Below are positions 20,501-21,282 of a stretch of 21,282 nucleotides of DNA, in pieces. Source of the DNA: a virus; IMG/VR virus record IMGVR_UViG_3300001589_000001, positions 15,811 through 37,092 of that record. One strand, 5' to 3'. The notes beneath the pieces were generated by a model that saw only the letters and a list, made by a program, of their open reading frames with translations, ran no database searches and was not told where the DNA came from. Both the position numbers and the translations under genes were made by a program. Numbering within the stretch: the first letter of the stretch is position 1; each line of letters opens with the position of its first letter.

Positions 20501-21282
20501 ATGTACGATAGGATTGTTGGCTCTGTTATGCGTAAAGACCCATCATCTTGGGATGTAATGGCTGTAAAAGTTATGCGAGATGCGGCTCAATTGAATTATC
20601 TAGGTAGTGCAGGGTTTTCTACATTGCCTGATTTATCTAAGATTTTAATGGAGCATGACTTACCTACACTTAAAGGGATACTTCAAGACATAGGTAGTGG
20701 CGATAAAAGAATCCTAATGAATAAAGAAGAAGGCAGATTAGCTGGTGAAATATTAGATATTATTACTGGCTCTAGTCATTTGCGTATGACAGAAGAATTA
20801 GCTAACAATCCTTTTTCACAAGGGTTCTACGATAAATATGCGGCTAAAGGTAAAAATGCTTTTTACATAGCTAACTTACTTGCTCCTGCAACTAGAGTGT
20901 TTAAGCAAATTGATAGCATGGCAAGAGTCCATACTTTGATCGATGTCGCAGTTCGTAAAAATCACAATGCATATAAAGCCGCTAAAGATGGCTCTGATAA
21001 AATGAAAGAGCTAAGTCAGTTTGAAGTTACATATGCGGCTCGTTACAACATTGACGATAAGGTAGCTAAAGAAATAGCTGAGTTAGTTGAAAATGGAACA
21101 ATAGAAAAAACTAACTCAGGTTTGTATGTAGGAAATACTGAAAAATGGCCTAGCTCTATGAACGCTACAAAAGAAAGCTTTAGAGCAAGCTTAAACTCAG
21201 GAATCTTAAATACAGTTCTTATGGGTACACCAGCAGACAAGCCTATTATTGTTGATGGCGTTGTATTTATACCTATGAGAGT
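17516..21282 (+). CDS. Giant internal virion (ejection) protein, gp16-like, with embedded ADP-ribosyltransferase-like domain; 3' end outside window
   Basis: 1255 complete codons are visible, open to the edge. The start overlaps the previous stop (TAATG). Hydrophobic Gly/Ala-rich segments at about 131-175 (FGANLLAGVLDPINLLAVPFAG) and 205-225 (FATLAGGVIGGLVSIPAA) could insert in the inner membrane, as expected for gp16-type ejection proteins. Residues ~345-485 have an ART-like layout: FYFHGT (H350), GVSLTQDLDTAISYT (S404, T406, Y415), DAIVFKI, then GEILVDGDI (E464) and APKDFEII. This matches an H-Y-E type NAD-binding fold. The remainder (about 490-1255) is charged and helical (for example RASSTVDTIMG near 890), without recognised enzymes. 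The ART call is by motif only; activity is inferred. Confidence 0.85.
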   Translation, partial: MADFNLVWNPYEDDEDEKRRIKSMLNRNADTFTSDSAGQDYRKDVVDLDSESTFGDLWAAQIGYQYDPIVEAAHRWYKYSDDDIDVDYVPLQNMEGYEEFRSNLVVARNEEEEADIKRAIDENRNRRAVMSEFGFGANLLAGVLDPINLLAVPFAGAGFVTAGARTVGGFVGRRALATGAGVGLTQAGLEAARAPFDPLNTWQETAQNIGFATLAGGVIGGLVSIPAARRVDATAKTIKSTRKIAKAHEDLVVNDLEKLDIGDGTQRSQRRYGDESEETIKAGKKLIPKTLERLKAQLDEMTKDLDPTVRDRLLDEIDETGEISKATFKELDKFTQTKIRGSFDPDFYFHGTNEKTTFRDGNQGEFDTPAYGQATLDRFIDADGNLVIRATPDDVRGDKQIGVSLTQDLDTAISYTAEKHKDPAIRANKGGRLPETVGGDDAIVFKIKKEAIDASRLKPEAMGEILVDGDIKIAPKDFEIIRYGKHADKGLKQDGNVGKSGLVNVRKQLNKETKDLEDLTTEGNLRTIEDARNSGKDPKKLTSDNMKLVESWFTNNAFYTKFLATPYKTIVQGKYPVQVKKYMIELAMDSGVAHMVNKLGVSFGNSVYQMAAMRNGEWVKAMDDLMIIFGRSTNQGTRKILDIAGGPRGFDAWVKGVNKEYVNGNKLGLSDVDKEAYEIMHQFWSTWGARLEDTGLIGNKTFFTNKTLNNERVIKDIDADLVVYQKELKEGMDDFATKIDGISRSIADLEMKFKTIGLNKKQQSTLDKLYEVLERYEVPRYNPFKSKNRIYGYKALLRKKIRMERENAEMKTQLDELSDTNQSSIMAKNEENMFARFWDREAIDANRPQLEAIFVKWYEENPSVTVFENGKWIKKDLSRDPRDIAERASSTVDTIMGIASKDATDVDVVYYGMGKSKHFKHRAIDIPNKLVLDFIVNDPMAVMKAYTMRVAPRYEYAKKHNMASLDDVLDDIDIEMSTAGKSLDEANRVRMNYQHMYDRIVGSVMRKDPSSWDVMAVKVMRDAAQLNYLGSAGFSTLPDLSKILMEHDLPTLKGILQDIGSGDKRILMNKEEGRLAGEILDIITGSSHLRMTEELANNPFSQGFYDKYAAKGKNAFYIANLLAPATRVFKQIDSMARVHTLIDVAVRKNHNAYKAAKDGSDKMKELSQFEVTYAARYNIDDKVAKEIAELVENGTIEKTNSGLYVGNTEKWPSSMNATKESFRASLNSGILNTVLMGTPADKPIIVDGVVFIPMR

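Overview
This window looks like the structural-gene half of a podovirus (short-tailed dsDNA phage). Gene content, gene order and moderately AT-rich sequence resemble marine T7-like and pelagiphage/roseophage-type podoviruses. The host cannot be named. No RNA polymerase, DNA polymerase or integrase gene lies in the window, so assignment to Autographiviridae is not possible from here.

Layout. Positions 1-1233 carry three leftward genes: a partial gene at the left edge, a small two-helix membrane protein, and a 157-aa protein of unknown function with a strong rho-independent terminator. From 2132 to the right edge every gene runs rightward in tight, often overlapping order: TerS, a run of very small and mostly basic proteins, TerL, a gp6.7/7.3-like small virion protein, portal, a Bbp19-like protein, scaffold, a gp13-like acetyltransferase-fold protein, major capsid protein, a decoration-like protein, tail tubular proteins A and B, and three internal-virion (ejection) proteins corresponding in order to T7 gp14, gp15 and gp16. 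The last runs off the right edge.

The most unusual part is the 0.9-kb divergent region 1234-2131. The right half (about 1459-2058, + strand) is a diverged inverted copy of the whole leftward transcription unit (about 1302-692, - strand), covering 5' UTR, coding sequence, terminator hairpin and beyond. The leftward copy is an open reading frame. The rightward copy has lost its reading frame but folds into long near-perfect stem-loops (for example 29 bp of paired segments at 1767-1839). Several of these helices are also visible, in weaker form, in the coding copy's mRNA. Two copies of a TTCTTA-loop hairpin module with a compensatory base-pair change sit inside larger stems at both ends. I read this as a candidate large structured non-coding RNA paired with a paralogous structured mRNA, next to the start of the late operon.

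The ejection proteins carry enzymatic cargo. The gp15-like protein ends in a T4-lysozyme-type (GH24) domain for crossing peptidoglycan. The gp16-like protein contains, near residues 345-485, a segment with the signature of an ADP-ribosyltransferase fold (H350-G-T, S404-L-T406, Y415, E464), which would be delivered into the host together with the DNA, analogous in principle to T4 Alt.
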